From an uncultured Clostridium sp. (GTDB taxonomy: Bacteria > Bacillota > Clostridia > Lachnospirales > Lachnospiraceae), in contig CALAAS010000012.1 in the NCBI GenBank assembly GCA_937885015.1, positions 1 to 64,000 on the forward strand: DNA of 64,000 bases, written 5' to 3'. A program made the translations under genes and the position numbers. The first letter of the stretch is position 1; the number at the start of each line of letters is the position of its first letter. The notes under the pieces were generated by a model. It had not been told where the DNA came from, ran no database searches, and saw only the letters and a list, made by a program, of their open reading frames with translations. Below, one piece after another: positions 1 through 7,388 of the stretch.

Positions 1-53
1 CCTATGACCCTCTGCTTGTAAGGCAGATGCTCTCCCAGCTGAGCTAAGACCCC
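1..53 (-). tRNA. tRNA-Val (anticodon UAC), cut by the window edge
   Basis: On the minus strand the sequence begins GGGGTCT (acceptor), followed by a D arm GCTCAGCTGGGAGAGC and an anticodon stem TCTGC/GCAGA around the loop CTTACAA, giving anticodon UAC (valine, GUA codons). The T arm and the 3' acceptor strand lie outside the window, so only the 5' two thirds is visible. Confidence 0.9.
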
Positions 54-84
54 GTCCACATCGCTTAACCGCGACTGCTTTGTT

Positions 85-113
85 AGTATAATATGTATTG
101 TTCTAATTGTCAA
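85..113 (-). promoter_or_regulatory. Promoter of the tRNA-Val gene
   Basis: On the minus strand TTGACA (108-113) and TATACT (85-90) are separated by exactly 17 bp. They lie about 30 bp upstream of the mature tRNA 5' end, the expected geometry for a sigma-A promoter of a tRNA gene. Confidence 0.75.
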
Positions 114-145
114 TACTTTTTTGAAAATAATTTATAGAAATTTTC

Positions 146-174
146 TTATCATTTAGAATGAAGTATGGTATACT
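146..174 (+). promoter_or_regulatory. Promoter of the lipid kinase/ispF/cysS run
   Basis: TTATCA (146-151), a 17-bp spacer and TATACT (169-174) preceded by TGG, an extended -10. Transcription would start near 181, which places an in-frame ATG at 158 upstream of the start site and supports the later start at 215. Confidence 0.55.
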
Positions 175-214
175 AAAATTATGTAAAATTCTGAGCGATA
201 GAGTGGAGGCAGAG

Positions 215-1138
215 ATGTATTATTTTATTATCAATCCCGCCTCGCGGAGCGGATACGGTTACCTGGTCTGGAAGAGGGTCGAAAAGCACCTGATACGGTT
301 ATCGGAGGAGTATGAAGCATATCTGACGGAAGGGCCGGGACAGGCGTCTCAGTATGCCAGGACGCTGACAGAGCACTGCGGTGAGTCCAGAGTGCTGGTA
401 GTGATCGGCGGAGATGGAACGATGAATGAAGTTCTGGACGGTATGAACCTGAGTTCCTTTGTAACGCTGGGATATATTCCTGCAGGGTGGGGAAGTGATC
501 TGGCGGCCGGACTGCGGCTGTCACATTTTCCGGTTCGTGGCCTTTGCCGGATTTTAAATCCCCGCAGCGTCCGCCAGCTGGATTACGGTGTGATTACCTA
601 TGGGGACGATGTGCTGAAGCATCGCCGGTTTGTGGTCAGCGCCGGGATGGGACTGGATGGGGCCGTCTGTCATCGCCTTCTGTATTCCAGGATTCGCGGA
701 TTTTTTAACCGCCTGCATATGCATAAAATTCCCTATGTGGTAACGGGATTTCTTCAATGTCTGAAGACAAGGCCGGTAAAAGGTTATATTCTTCTGGATG
801 GAACGAAACGCGTGGAGTTTAATAATATTTATTTTGTGAGCGTGCAGCTTCAGTCCAGCGAAGGCGGTGGATTCCGTTTTGCCCCCAGAGCGGACTGCAG
901 CGATGGAAGTCTGGACGTGTGTGTGGTCAGCCACAGCTCCAGACGACAGGTTTTTGGGATTTTATGGAGAGCTTACTGGAAGAGATCCCATAATCGGGGG
1001 ATTCGCAGCTACAGCTGCCGGGAGGTACAGATTCATACGGAAAGGCCTCTTGCTGTGCATGTGGACGGAGAGAGCTGCCAGTATCAGAGCGACATAGATA
1101 TTCGCTGCATTGAGAGAAAGGTATCTATGATTGTCTGA
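215..1138 (+). CDS. Diacylglycerol kinase / sphingosine kinase family lipid kinase (YegS/DagK-like)
   Basis: A 307-residue cytoplasmic lipid kinase expected to phosphorylate diacylglycerol or a related lipid with ATP, feeding phosphatidate back into phospholipid synthesis. The N-terminus FIINPASRSG is the nucleotide-binding motif of the DAGK catalytic domain, and VVIGGDGTMNEVLDG carries the GGDGT signature. A later PAGWGSD segment matches the usual PxGTxND position with a divergent sequence. The start at 215 is preferred because GGAGG lies at 205-209; an upstream in-frame ATG at 158 overlaps the promoter. The gene is followed by ispF after 42 bp. The family assignment is firm, the lipid substrate is not. 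Confidence 0.85.
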   Translation: MYYFIINPASRSGYGYLVWKRVEKHLIRLSEEYEAYLTEGPGQASQYARTLTEHCGESRVLVVIGGDGTMNEVLDGMNLSSFVTLGYIPAGWGSDLAAGLRLSHFPVRGLCRILNPRSVRQLDYGVITYGDDVLKHRRFVVSAGMGLDGAVCHRLLYSRIRGFFNRLHMHKIPYVVTGFLQCLKTRPVKGYILLDGTKRVEFNNIYFVSVQLQSSEGGGFRFAPRADCSDGSLDVCVVSHSSRRQVFGILWRAYWKRSHNRGIRSYSCREVQIHTERPLAVHVDGESCQYQSDIDIRCIERKVSMIV

Positions 1139-1180
1139 CGGAAAAGCTGAAATTGGCGGCTGGAAAGGAAGAAAAGACAG

Positions 1181-1666
1181 ATGATGAGAATTGGACAGGG
1201 ATATGATGTTCATAAACTGGAAGAGGGACGGGAGCTGATTCTGGGAGGTGTGAAGATTCCTTATGAAAAGGGACTTCTGGGCCATTCCGACGCGGATGTT
1301 CTGGTGCATGCGATTATGGATGCGCTCCTGGGGGCTGCTGCATTGGGGGATATTGGCCAGCATTTTCCGGATACGGATCCGGCTTACTGCGGCATCTCCA
1401 GCATTGAGCTTTTAAAGCAGGTGGGAAAGCTTTTAAAAGAACAGGGATACGTCATTGAGAATATTGATGCAACGATTATTGCACAGCGGCCAAAGCTTTT
1501 GCCATACCGTCCGCAGATGGCGGAAAATATATCCAGGGCCTTGGGAATTTCAGAGGGTCAGGTCAGTGTAAAGGCGACCACGGAAGAGGGCCTTGGGTTT
1601 ACGGGAAGCGGCCAGGGGATTTCTTCGCAGGCCATTACCCTGTTGACGAAGGCTGAACATTGCTGA
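1181..1666 (+). CDS. ispF: 2-C-methyl-D-erythritol 2,4-cyclodiphosphate synthase
   Basis: Fifth enzyme of the MEP (non-mevalonate) isoprenoid pathway. It converts CDP-methylerythritol 2-phosphate to the cyclodiphosphate with release of CMP. The 161 residues match the family length. The metal-binding motif GYDVHKL is near the N-terminus, HSDADVLVHAIMDALLG follows, GDIGQHFPDTD carries further active-site residues, and ATTEEGLGFTGSGQGI is the C-terminal signature. The first codons are ATGATG, so the start may be 1181 or 1184; AGGAAG lies just upstream. It sits between a lipid kinase and cysS; ispF-cysS neighbourhood is common in Firmicutes. Confidence 0.97.
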   Translation: MMRIGQGYDVHKLEEGRELILGGVKIPYEKGLLGHSDADVLVHAIMDALLGAAALGDIGQHFPDTDPAYCGISSIELLKQVGKLLKEQGYVIENIDATIIAQRPKLLPYRPQMAENISRALGISEGQVSVKATTEEGLGFTGSGQGISSQAITLLTKAEHC

Positions 1667-1704
1667 TATGATAAGAAAATGAAAAGTAAGAGGAGAAAAG
1701 AGAG

Positions 1705-3114
1705 ATGAAAATTTTTAATACTCTGTCCCGGACCAAAGAGGAGTTTGTTCCTCTGGAAGAGGGAAAAGTAAAGATGTATGTGTGCGGTCCTACCGTATAT
1801 AATTATATCCACATCGGAAATGCGAGACCGATGATTGTGTTTGACACCGTCCGGAGGTACTTCGAGTACAAAGGCTACGATGTCAATTTTGTGTCTAATT
1901 TCACGGATGTGGATGATAAAATTATCAAAAAGGCCAATGAAGAAGGAGTAGATGCGGACGCCATTTCCAAGCGGTATATTGCAGAGTGCAAAAAGGACAT
2001 GGAGATGATGAATGTGGAGCCGGCAACGAAGCATCCGCTGGCAACAGAAGAGATTGATGGGATGCTGGAGATGATAAAGACGCTGATTGATGGCGGCCAT
2101 GCCTATGTGGCGAAGGACGGGACGGTATATTTTCGCACCAAGTCCTTTAAAGAATATGGAAAGCTGTCCCACAAGAATCTGGAGGATCTGCAGTCCGGAT
2201 TTCGGGAGCTGAAGGTAACGGGAGAAGAGGATAAGGAAGACCCGACGGACTTCGTTCTCTGGAAACCCAAAAAAGAAGGAGAGCCTTACTGGGAGTCTCC
2301 CTGGTGCCAGGGACGCCCTGGATGGCATATTGAGTGCTCGGTAATGTCCAAGAAATATCTGGGAGAGTCGATTGATATTCATGCGGGTGGAGAGGACCTG
2401 ATTTTCCCCCATCATGAAAATGAGATTGCTCAGAGTGAGTCTGCCAATGGAAAACCATTTGCCACCTACTGGATGCATAATGGATTTTTGAATATCGATA
2501 ACCGTAAGATGTCTAAATCTCTGGGGAATTTCTTTACAGTTCGGGAGATTAGTGAAAAGTATGATCTGCAGGTGCTGCGGTTCTTTATGCTGAGCGCTCA
2601 CTATAGAAGTCCTCTGAATTTCAGTGCGGAGCTGATGGAGGCATCCAAGAACGGACTGGAGCGAATCCGGACTGCTGCGGAGCGTCAGCGCGACTGTCTG
2701 AAAACGGCTCCGGAGGGGGCGGCCACGGAGGAAGAACAGGAGTTTATGGAAGCAGTGAGAGGCTTTGTGGCCAAATTTGAAGAGGCCATGGAGGATGATT
2801 TTAACACTGCGGATGCGATTTCTGCTGTCTTTGAACTGGTAAAGCTCAGCAATACGACGGTTACGGAAGGAGCAACCAAGACCTATGTTTCCTACGTACG
2901 GGAGACCATGGAGCGCCTGTGTCGGGTTCTGGGCATCATTACAGAGGTAAAAGAAGAGATTCTTGACAGTGAGATAGAAGAACTGATTGCGAAACGTCAG
3001 CAGGCGAGAAAGGACAGAAATTTTGCCCTGGCAGATGAGATTCGCGGTCAGCTTCTGGAACAGGGAATTGTTCTGGAGGATACGAGAGAGGGCGTCAAAT
3101 GGAAACGGGCCTGA
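1705..3114 (+). CDS. cysS: Cysteinyl-tRNA synthetase
   Basis: Class Ia aminoacyl-tRNA synthetase of 469 residues that charges tRNA-Cys. The HIGH-type motif appears as YIHIGNARP near residue 35 and the KMSKS loop as NRKMSKSLGN near residue 270. CGPTVYN near residue 28 and the HAGGEDLIFPHHENE segment provide the zinc ligands that discriminate cysteine. The C-terminal helical anticodon-binding part ends with DTREGVKWKR. The RBS AGGAGAAAAG precedes the ATG. The 3' end overlaps mrnC by 16 bp, indicating translational coupling. Confidence 0.98.
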   Translation: MKIFNTLSRTKEEFVPLEEGKVKMYVCGPTVYNYIHIGNARPMIVFDTVRRYFEYKGYDVNFVSNFTDVDDKIIKKANEEGVDADAISKRYIAECKKDMEMMNVEPATKHPLATEEIDGMLEMIKTLIDGGHAYVAKDGTVYFRTKSFKEYGKLSHKNLEDLQSGFRELKVTGEEDKEDPTDFVLWKPKKEGEPYWESPWCQGRPGWHIECSVMSKKYLGESIDIHAGGEDLIFPHHENEIAQSESANGKPFATYWMHNGFLNIDNRKMSKSLGNFFTVREISEKYDLQVLRFFMLSAHYRSPLNFSAELMEASKNGLERIRTAAERQRDCLKTAPEGAATEEEQEFMEAVRGFVAKFEEAMEDDFNTADAISAVFELVKLSNTTVTEGATKTYVSYVRETMERLCRVLGIITEVKEEILDSEIEELIAKRQQARKDRNFALADEIRGQLLEQGIVLEDTREGVKWKRA

Positions 3115-3548
3115 GCTGTTTTAAAGAGGCGCTGCGTCTGAAATCGGTGGATGCGGGGGAGTATTCGCCGCTGGTGTTGGCCTATATCGGGGATGCAGTA
3201 TATGAAGTGGCAATCCGGACGCTGATTCTGAACCGTGGAAATACACAGGTAAATAAGATGCATAAACGGGCGTCAGAGCTTGTAAAGGCAGAAACCCAGG
3301 CCAGGTTTTATAAGCTTCTGGAGGCCCGGCTGACGCCGGAGGAGCAGTCTGTGTACCGGAGAGGGAGAAATGCAAAATCGGCTACCATGCCCAAACATGC
3401 AACGATGCGGGATTACCGCATGGCTACAGGATTTGAGGCTCTGATCGGTTATCTGTATCTGACGGAGCAAATGGAACGGATGGCGGAGCTCCTTGGTGCT
3501 GGGTTGGATGCTATGGGAGAGCTGTCTGAAATGGAGAACAGAGAATGA
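3099..3548 (+). CDS. mrnC: Mini-ribonuclease III
   Basis: A 149-residue RNase III-like endonuclease without a double-stranded RNA-binding domain. In Bacillus the family matures the ends of 23S rRNA. The catalytic segment LAYIGDAVYEVAIR (about residues 27-40) contains the conserved acidic residues and the dimerising helix. It starts inside the 3' end of cysS and its stop overlaps the start of rlmB by 4 bp. The cysS-mrnC-rlmB order is the standard Firmicutes arrangement, so the assignment is firm. Confidence 0.95.
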   Translation: METGLSCFKEALRLKSVDAGEYSPLVLAYIGDAVYEVAIRTLILNRGNTQVNKMHKRASELVKAETQARFYKLLEARLTPEEQSVYRRGRNAKSATMPKHATMRDYRMATGFEALIGYLYLTEQMERMAELLGAGLDAMGELSEMENRE

Positions 3549-4285
3549 GATTTGAAGAAATGACCATAGAGGGGCGCAATGCGGTACTGGAGGCATTTCG
3601 TTCCGGAAAGACCATTGACAAGCTGTTTGTACTGGACGGCTGTCAGGATGGGCCAGTGAAAACCATAACGAGAGAGGCGCGGAAACAGGATACGATCATT
3701 CATTATGTGGCCCGGGAACGCTTAGATCAGCTGTCGGAGACGGGAAAGCATCAGGGGGTAATTGCCTACGCGGCAGCCTACCATTATGCGGAGGTGGAAG
3801 ACATGCTGAAACTGGCAGAGGAGAAGGGGGAGCCGCCGTTTCTCTTTCTGCTGGACGGGATCGAAGACCCCCACAACCTGGGGGCAATTATCCGGACTGC
3901 CAATTTGGCAGGTGCTCACGGTGTAATCATTCCAAAACGCCGGGCGGTGGGGCTTACCTCCACGGTGGCGAAGACATCAGCCGGAGCTTTAAACTATACG
4001 CCGGTGGCCAAGGTGACAAATTTATCGGCTACCATTGAAGAACTGAAGGAGCGGGGACTCTGGTTTGTCTGTGCGGATATGGGCGGAGAGCTGATGTATC
4101 AGATGAATCTGCGTGGGCCGATTGGTCTGGTGATCGGAAATGAGGGAGAGGGTGTCAGCCGTTTGGTTCGGGAAAAGTGCGATTATATTGCATCTATTCC
4201 CATGCATGGCGATATTGATTCCCTGAATGCCTCGGTGGCCGCAGGCGTGCTGGCCTATGAAATCGTTCGTCAGAGAATGTGTTAA
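3545..4285 (+). CDS. rlmB: 23S rRNA (guanosine-2'-O)-methyltransferase RlmB (TrmH/SpoU family)
   Basis: SPOUT-class methyltransferase of 246 residues expected to methylate the 2'-OH of a guanosine in 23S rRNA using S-adenosylmethionine. EGRNAVLEAFRSG at the N-terminus is the substrate-binding (SpoU_sub_bind) domain. LLDGIEDPHNLGAIIRTA is motif 1 of the knot domain. IGNEGEGVSRL and the SIPMHGDIDSLNASVAAG stretch are motifs 2 and 3 that form the cofactor-binding knot. It overlaps mrnC by 4 bp and closes a translationally coupled cysS-mrnC-rlmB unit. Confidence 0.95.
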   Translation: MRFEEMTIEGRNAVLEAFRSGKTIDKLFVLDGCQDGPVKTITREARKQDTIIHYVARERLDQLSETGKHQGVIAYAAAYHYAEVEDMLKLAEEKGEPPFLFLLDGIEDPHNLGAIIRTANLAGAHGVIIPKRRAVGLTSTVAKTSAGALNYTPVAKVTNLSATIEELKERGLWFVCADMGGELMYQMNLRGPIGLVIGNEGEGVSRLVREKCDYIASIPMHGDIDSLNASVAAGVLAYEIVRQRMC

Positions 4286-4323
4286 AGAAGAGGCTATGAA
4301 ATAGGTTCTCAGGAGGTTTTCTT

Positions 4324-5241
4324 ATGTATCAGTTTGTTCTCTCTGGGTTTGGCGAACAGGCCGCTGATATCCATGATTCAGATGGCCGCATTTTGGCGTT
4401 GTTGAGCTCAGCAGAACTGGAACAGGGACTGTGCCTGTCGGGGTTCGAGGACATACTGCGCCACACGCCACTGGCAAGAACGGCACGGGTCTGCAAGGCG
4501 GAAGCACACAGAACGTATCTTTGCGGAACGATTGTCACACCACGTTACACAAAAGAACAGTGTTCCATTTCTTTTGGATATCTGATGACGGGAGATCAAA
4601 TCGTCATATGCGACGATTCTGGCGTTGCTCACGGAATGATTCAGAGGATCAGAGAAGAAAATCCCCAGTTTATAACCCATATTGGCGGGGTCTTTTATGG
4701 ATTTCTTGAATCGTTGATTGCAAAAGATATGCACCATCTCCAAGGATTGGAAGATAAGCTGTCACAGTTGGAGGAACAGGTATTGGAGGGGACTCTGGAT
4801 AATTTTAATTATCCGATGACGGCTCTTCACAAAGAACTGGCAAGTTGGATTCGTTACTATACGCAGCTGGAGGACATGGTCTGTGAACTGGAGGAAAATG
4901 AAAATGGATTTTTTTCTGATATAGAGCTGCGCCAGTTTCATATGGTAGAGAAACGGATTGATCGGCTGAAAAATGAATCACAGCTGCTTCGGGAATATGG
5001 ACTGCAGATCCGGGAGTTATTTCAGGCAGAGATAGATATACGGCAGAACCGTATTATGAAGATTCTCACGATCGTTACGACTGTTTTTCTTCCTTTGACG
5101 CTGGTGGCTGGATGGTATGGGATGAACTTTGCCAATATGCCAGAGTTGACATGGAAATATGGATATCCTGCGGTAATTGCCATAAGTTTAATAATTGTGA
5201 TAATCAGTCTGTGGATCATGAAAAAGAAAAAATTCTGGTAA
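4324..5241 (+). CDS. corA: CorA family divalent cation transporter
   Basis: A 305-residue Mg2+/divalent cation channel protein. The long N-terminal soluble domain is mostly helical. Two C-terminal membrane segments (about 240-263 and 275-297) flank the selectivity motif YGMNFANMPE, the GMN signature of the family. The protein ends in a basic tail (MKKKKFW) as expected for a cytoplasmic C-terminus. The start at 4324 follows an AGGAGG at 4311-4316. Substrate choice among Mg2+, Co2+ or other ions cannot be read from the sequence. Confidence 0.92.
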   Translation: MYQFVLSGFGEQAADIHDSDGRILALLSSAELEQGLCLSGFEDILRHTPLARTARVCKAEAHRTYLCGTIVTPRYTKEQCSISFGYLMTGDQIVICDDSGVAHGMIQRIREENPQFITHIGGVFYGFLESLIAKDMHHLQGLEDKLSQLEEQVLEGTLDNFNYPMTALHKELASWIRYYTQLEDMVCELEENENGFFSDIELRQFHMVEKRIDRLKNESQLLREYGLQIRELFQAEIDIRQNRIMKILTIVTTVFLPLTLVAGWYGMNFANMPELTWKYGYPAVIAISLIIVIISLWIMKKKKFW

Positions 5242-5253
5242 TTGGAGAAGGCT

Positions 5254-5358
5254 ATGACAATTGAATTGTGAAAAGGTCTGCTGATCCCCTTTGCGGGAAC
5301 CGTGCTGTTTGCAGTTGGCTTTATTCTTGTGATGGCGTTGGATGCAGTGTTGGGATGA
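5254..5358 (+). pseudogene. Remnant of a ZIP-family metal transporter (N- and C-terminal ends fused, internal stop)
   Basis: One frame reads MTIEL, a stop codon, then KGLLIPFAGTVLF directly followed by AVGFILVMALDAVLG and a second stop. The first part resembles the N-terminal membrane helix of ZIP (GufA/ZupT-like) transporters (LIPFAGT), and the last part resembles their C-terminal helix (GF-x-MM-x-LD-x-ALG). About 200 residues between them are missing. An RBS-like GGAGAAGG precedes the ATG. I read this as a large internal deletion plus a nonsense mutation. The family call rests on remembered motifs in about 30 residues. Confidence 0.55.
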
Positions 5359-5397
5359 GATGGAAGGGCGGCGGAACTTCCGGCTTCAAAATGCCGG

Positions 5398-5441
5398 AAA
5401 CCCTTGCAAATAAAGGAAAAATCCAATATTTACAAGGGTTT
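5398..5441 (+). terminator. Possible terminator after corA and the ZIP remnant
   Basis: AAACCCTTG (5398-5406) and CAAGGGTTT (5433-5441) form a 9-bp inverted repeat with a 26-nt loop, followed by only a short T run. A small CCGGC/GCCGG hairpin lies just upstream at about 5380-5397. Weak but suitably placed between corA and the oppositely oriented tRNA-Ala. Confidence 0.35.
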
Positions 5442-5459
5442 TCGAAAAGGCGTGTTTAG

Positions 5460-5532
5460 TGGAGACAACGGGATTCGAACCCGCGACCTTTGCGTTGCGA
5501 ACGCAACGCTCTCCCAGCTGAGCTATGTCCCC
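5460..5532 (-). tRNA. tRNA-Ala (anticodon CGC)
   Basis: The minus strand gives a complete 73-nt cloverleaf. Acceptor GGGGACA pairs with TGTCTCC, with discriminator A. The anticodon stem TTGCG/CGCAA encloses the loop TTCGCAA, anticodon CGC for GCG alanine codons. The T loop TTCGAAT is canonical. No CCA is encoded. The gene is divergent from the following tRNA genes. Confidence 0.95.
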
Positions 5533-5546
5533 GCAAAACTGGTTTT

Positions 5547-5574
5547 ATTATAGCACAGCCTGAAAAAAATTCAA
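5547..5574 (-). promoter_or_regulatory. Promoter of tRNA-Ala(CGC)
   Basis: On the minus strand TTGAAT (5569-5574), a 16-bp spacer and TATAAT (5547-5552), about 15 bp upstream of the mature tRNA 5' end. Confidence 0.6.
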
Positions 5575-5627
5575 TACAGATACTACGGGAAATTAAAAAA
5601 ACTTTTTAAAAAAAATTGTTTTTATAG

Positions 5628-5656
5628 TTGACAAACGGGAGAGTCCATGATAAACT
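5628..5656 (+). promoter_or_regulatory. Promoter of the tRNA-Thr/Ala/Leu run
   Basis: TTGACA (5628-5633), 17-bp spacer, TAAACT (5651-5656), about 28 bp upstream of tRNA-Thr. No second promoter of similar quality was seen before the next two tRNA genes, so the three are probably cotranscribed. Confidence 0.65.
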
Positions 5657-5684
5657 ATTCAAGGTTCAGCGATGAACACAAGAT

Positions 5685-5757
5685 GCTGCTGTAGCACAGT
5701 CGGTAGTGCGTCGCATTGGTAGTGCGGAGGTCACGGGTCCGATTCCCGTCAGCAGCT
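5685..5757 (+). tRNA. tRNA-Thr (anticodon GGU)
   Basis: A 73-nt cloverleaf with acceptor GCTGCTG/CAGCAGC. The anticodon stem TCGCA/TGCGG (one G-U pair) surrounds the loop TTGGTAG, giving anticodon GGU. The T loop is TCCGATT rather than the usual TTCGAAT. Confidence 0.92.
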
Positions 5758-5834
5758 CTTTCATTTTTCGAAAGTCTATGGTATGATTATGAGTAGCACG
5801 CAAGATATTATGATTTCGTGCATACAGTCTACAC

Positions 5835-5907
5835 GGGGCATTGGCGCAGCTGGGAGCGCGTTTGAATGGCATTCAAAAGGCCACGGGTTCGAATCCCGTA
5901 TGCTCCA
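5835..5907 (+). tRNA. tRNA-Ala (anticodon GGC)
   Basis: A 73-nt cloverleaf with acceptor GGGGCAT/ATGCTCC and discriminator A. The anticodon stem TTTGA/TCAAA surrounds ATGGCAT, anticodon GGC for GCC/GCU alanine codons. It is the second alanine isoacceptor within 400 bp. Confidence 0.93.
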
Positions 5908-5950
5908 TTTGAAAAGTCTGGTTTTATGCCGGACTTTTTCTTTCATAATT

Positions 5951-6030
5951 GCGGGCATGGCGGAATTGGCAGACGCGCCAGATTTAGGTTCTGGTACGAA
6001 AGTGTGCAGGTTCAAGTCCTGTTGCCCGCA
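5951..6030 (+). tRNA. tRNA-Leu (anticodon UAG)
   Basis: An 80-nt class II tRNA with acceptor GCGGGCA/TGCCCGC and discriminator A. The anticodon stem CCAGA/TCTGG surrounds TTTAGGT (anticodon UAG, CUA codons), and there is a short variable arm. Its 3' end lies about 45 bp before the truncated reductase remnant. Confidence 0.93.
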
Positions 6031-6075
6031 TAGACAATGGGACTCTGGATTTGCCTGATTGAAAGATGGATCCGG

Positions 6076-6412
6076 AGTTCTTTTTTGTTTCACAGAAAAA
6101 TGCCTCCTGCAGAAGGCATACGGTTTGTTTGTGAATCTCCCTGTGATTTAGTGGGAAGACTGAAGAAAATGCAGGGGAAGAGCATATGGATCTGCGGCGG
6201 CAGCAGGGTTATACAGCCGCTTTTGCGGGAGAACCTGATTGATGTGTTCCACATTACGGTTATTCCCGTGCTCCTGGGTTCCGGAATCCGAACTTCCGGA
6301 AAAAACAGAGCTTCGCCTTATGGACACGAAATCTTATGATGGGATCACGGAGCTTATATATAAGCGCAGGCAGAAGGCGGTTCAGGATAAAGAAAGCCAA
6401 TGTTGGGAATAA
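6076..6412 (+). pseudogene. RibD C-terminal / DHFR-like reductase remnant, 5'-truncated and frameshifted
   Basis: The first frame reads through KMPPAEGIRFVCESP, then LKKMQGKSIWICGGSRVIQ and DVFHITVIPVLLGSGIR, the C-terminal half of the RibD_C/DHFR fold found in small YwjB/YyaP-like reductases. The match then continues in another frame as LPEKTELRLMDTKSYDG, ITELIYKRR and a stop at 6410-6412, so a frameshift lies near 6285-6300. The N-terminal 60-70 residues with the first nucleotide-binding segment are absent. The surviving part begins just downstream of tRNA-Leu. No RBS or start fits the remaining piece. Confidence 0.75.
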
Positions 6413-6478
6413 TAAAATTCGAGTAAATCCCGGTAAAATATCTAAAAAACTCCCAAAGTAAAAAAATGAAAAAAACAC

Positions 6479-6506
6479 TTGACATTTTTGCGGTTTTGAG
6501 TAAAAT
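6479..6506 (+). promoter_or_regulatory. Promoter of tRNA-Leu(CAG)
   Basis: TTGACA (6479-6484), 16-bp spacer, TAAAAT (6501-6506), about 32 bp before the mature tRNA start. Confidence 0.65.
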
Positions 6507-6538
6507 AATAGTGTGCCGTGTGAGTGACACGGCAGTAT

Positions 6539-6622
6539 GCAGAAGTGGCGGAATTGGCAGACGCGCACGGTTCAGGTCCGTGTGAGAGCAATCTCATGAG
6601 GGTTCAAGTCCCTCCTCCTGCA
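6539..6622 (+). tRNA. tRNA-Leu (anticodon CAG)
   Basis: An 84-nt class II tRNA. The anticodon stem CACGG/CCGTG surrounds TTCAGGT (anticodon CAG, CUG codons), with a long variable arm (TGAGAGCAATCTCA). The acceptor strands are GCAGAAG and CTCCTGC. They pair at six of seven positions and leave an A5-C68 mismatch. A promoter and a terminator bracket this single gene. Confidence 0.92.
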
Positions 6623-6634
6623 CGACAGATAAAG

Positions 6635-6675
6635 ATCCGAAGTTATTCCAGTGGAGAATGACTTCGGATTTTTTG
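6635..6675 (+). terminator. Terminator of tRNA-Leu(CAG)
   Basis: ATCCGAAGT (6635-6643) pairs with ACTTCGGAT (6661-6669) and is followed by a T run, a standard intrinsic terminator. The roughly 170 bp between it and the next promoter are A+T-rich and I see nothing else in them. Confidence 0.85.
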
Positions 6676-6842
6676 TATTTTCTTTAACTTCTATGACCTT
6701 TCGGTATCGGTTCTTGAATTTCCAAAAAAGAATGAAAAATGACGGGAAATAACTTTAAAATCTCTTAAAAAATAATAGTCATTTATTTTTTCTATTAAAT
6801 CAATCAATAAAGAAAATAATTAAAATTTATACAAAAGTCACC

Positions 6843-6871
6843 TTGTTTTTGTTTATACAGAGCAGTATAAT
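6843..6871 (+). promoter_or_regulatory. Promoter of the Mrp-type antiporter operon
   Basis: TTGTTT (6843-6848), 17-bp spacer, TATAAT (6866-6871), 45 bp upstream of the first gene. No other strong promoter was noticed before 16501, and most gene junctions overlap or are short, so one long transcript is likely. Confidence 0.65.
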
Positions 6872-6916
6872 GAATAAAAATTGTGCTTGCAAAGGCGTAT
6901 GACAGGAGGAAACCAT

Positions 6917-7387
6917 ATGTTTTTGCTGTTTCTGGCAGTGTGGATTATTCTGAATGGCAGAGTGACTCTGGAAATTTTGTGTTTCGGCATGATTATTTCT
7001 GCGGTTCTGCTTTCTTTTATATGTCGGTTTATGGGATATCGGCTTCATCGGGAGGTTGTAAATCTACGGCTGATTCCGTTTGGAATCCGGTATTTCGGAG
7101 CCTTGGTTAAGGAGATAGTCAAGGCCAATGTTTGCGTTCTGCGCATTATCACTTCACCCTACCTGCAGCCGGAACCGGCCCTGGTATATTTCCAGGCGGG
7201 CCTCAGGACGGATATGGCCAGAGTAATCCTGGCGAATTCTATTACGCTGACGCCGGGAACGATTACGGTATCTGTAGAAGGGGATCAGTTTTGTGTACAC
7301 TGCCTGGATCGGGAACTGGCAGTGGGAATTGAGCGGTCTGTATTTGTGGAACTGTTGGAAGAGATGGAGAGGATGGAGGCAGAATAA
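6917..7387 (+). CDS. mnhE: Na+/H+ antiporter subunit E (MnhE/MrpE)
   Basis: A small membrane subunit (156 residues) of an Mrp-type cation/proton antiporter. Two or three hydrophobic segments fill the first 65 residues. The C-terminal soluble part ILANSITLTPGTITVSVEGD is the family signature. The start at 6917 is set by AGGAGG at 6904-6909; an ATG at 6881 in the same frame has no RBS. It is the first gene of a ten-gene operon. Confidence 0.88.
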   Translation: MFLLFLAVWIILNGRVTLEILCFGMIISAVLLSFICRFMGYRLHREVVNLRLIPFGIRYFGALVKEIVKANVCVLRIITSPYLQPEPALVYFQAGLRTDMARVILANSITLTPGTITVSVEGDQFCVHCLDRELAVGIERSVFVELLEEMERMEAE

Positions 7388-7388
7388 G

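Noticed and set aside
5783..6058. A 91-codon plus-strand frame through the tRNA genes
   Set aside because: It translates tRNA-Ala and tRNA-Leu sequence; not a gene.
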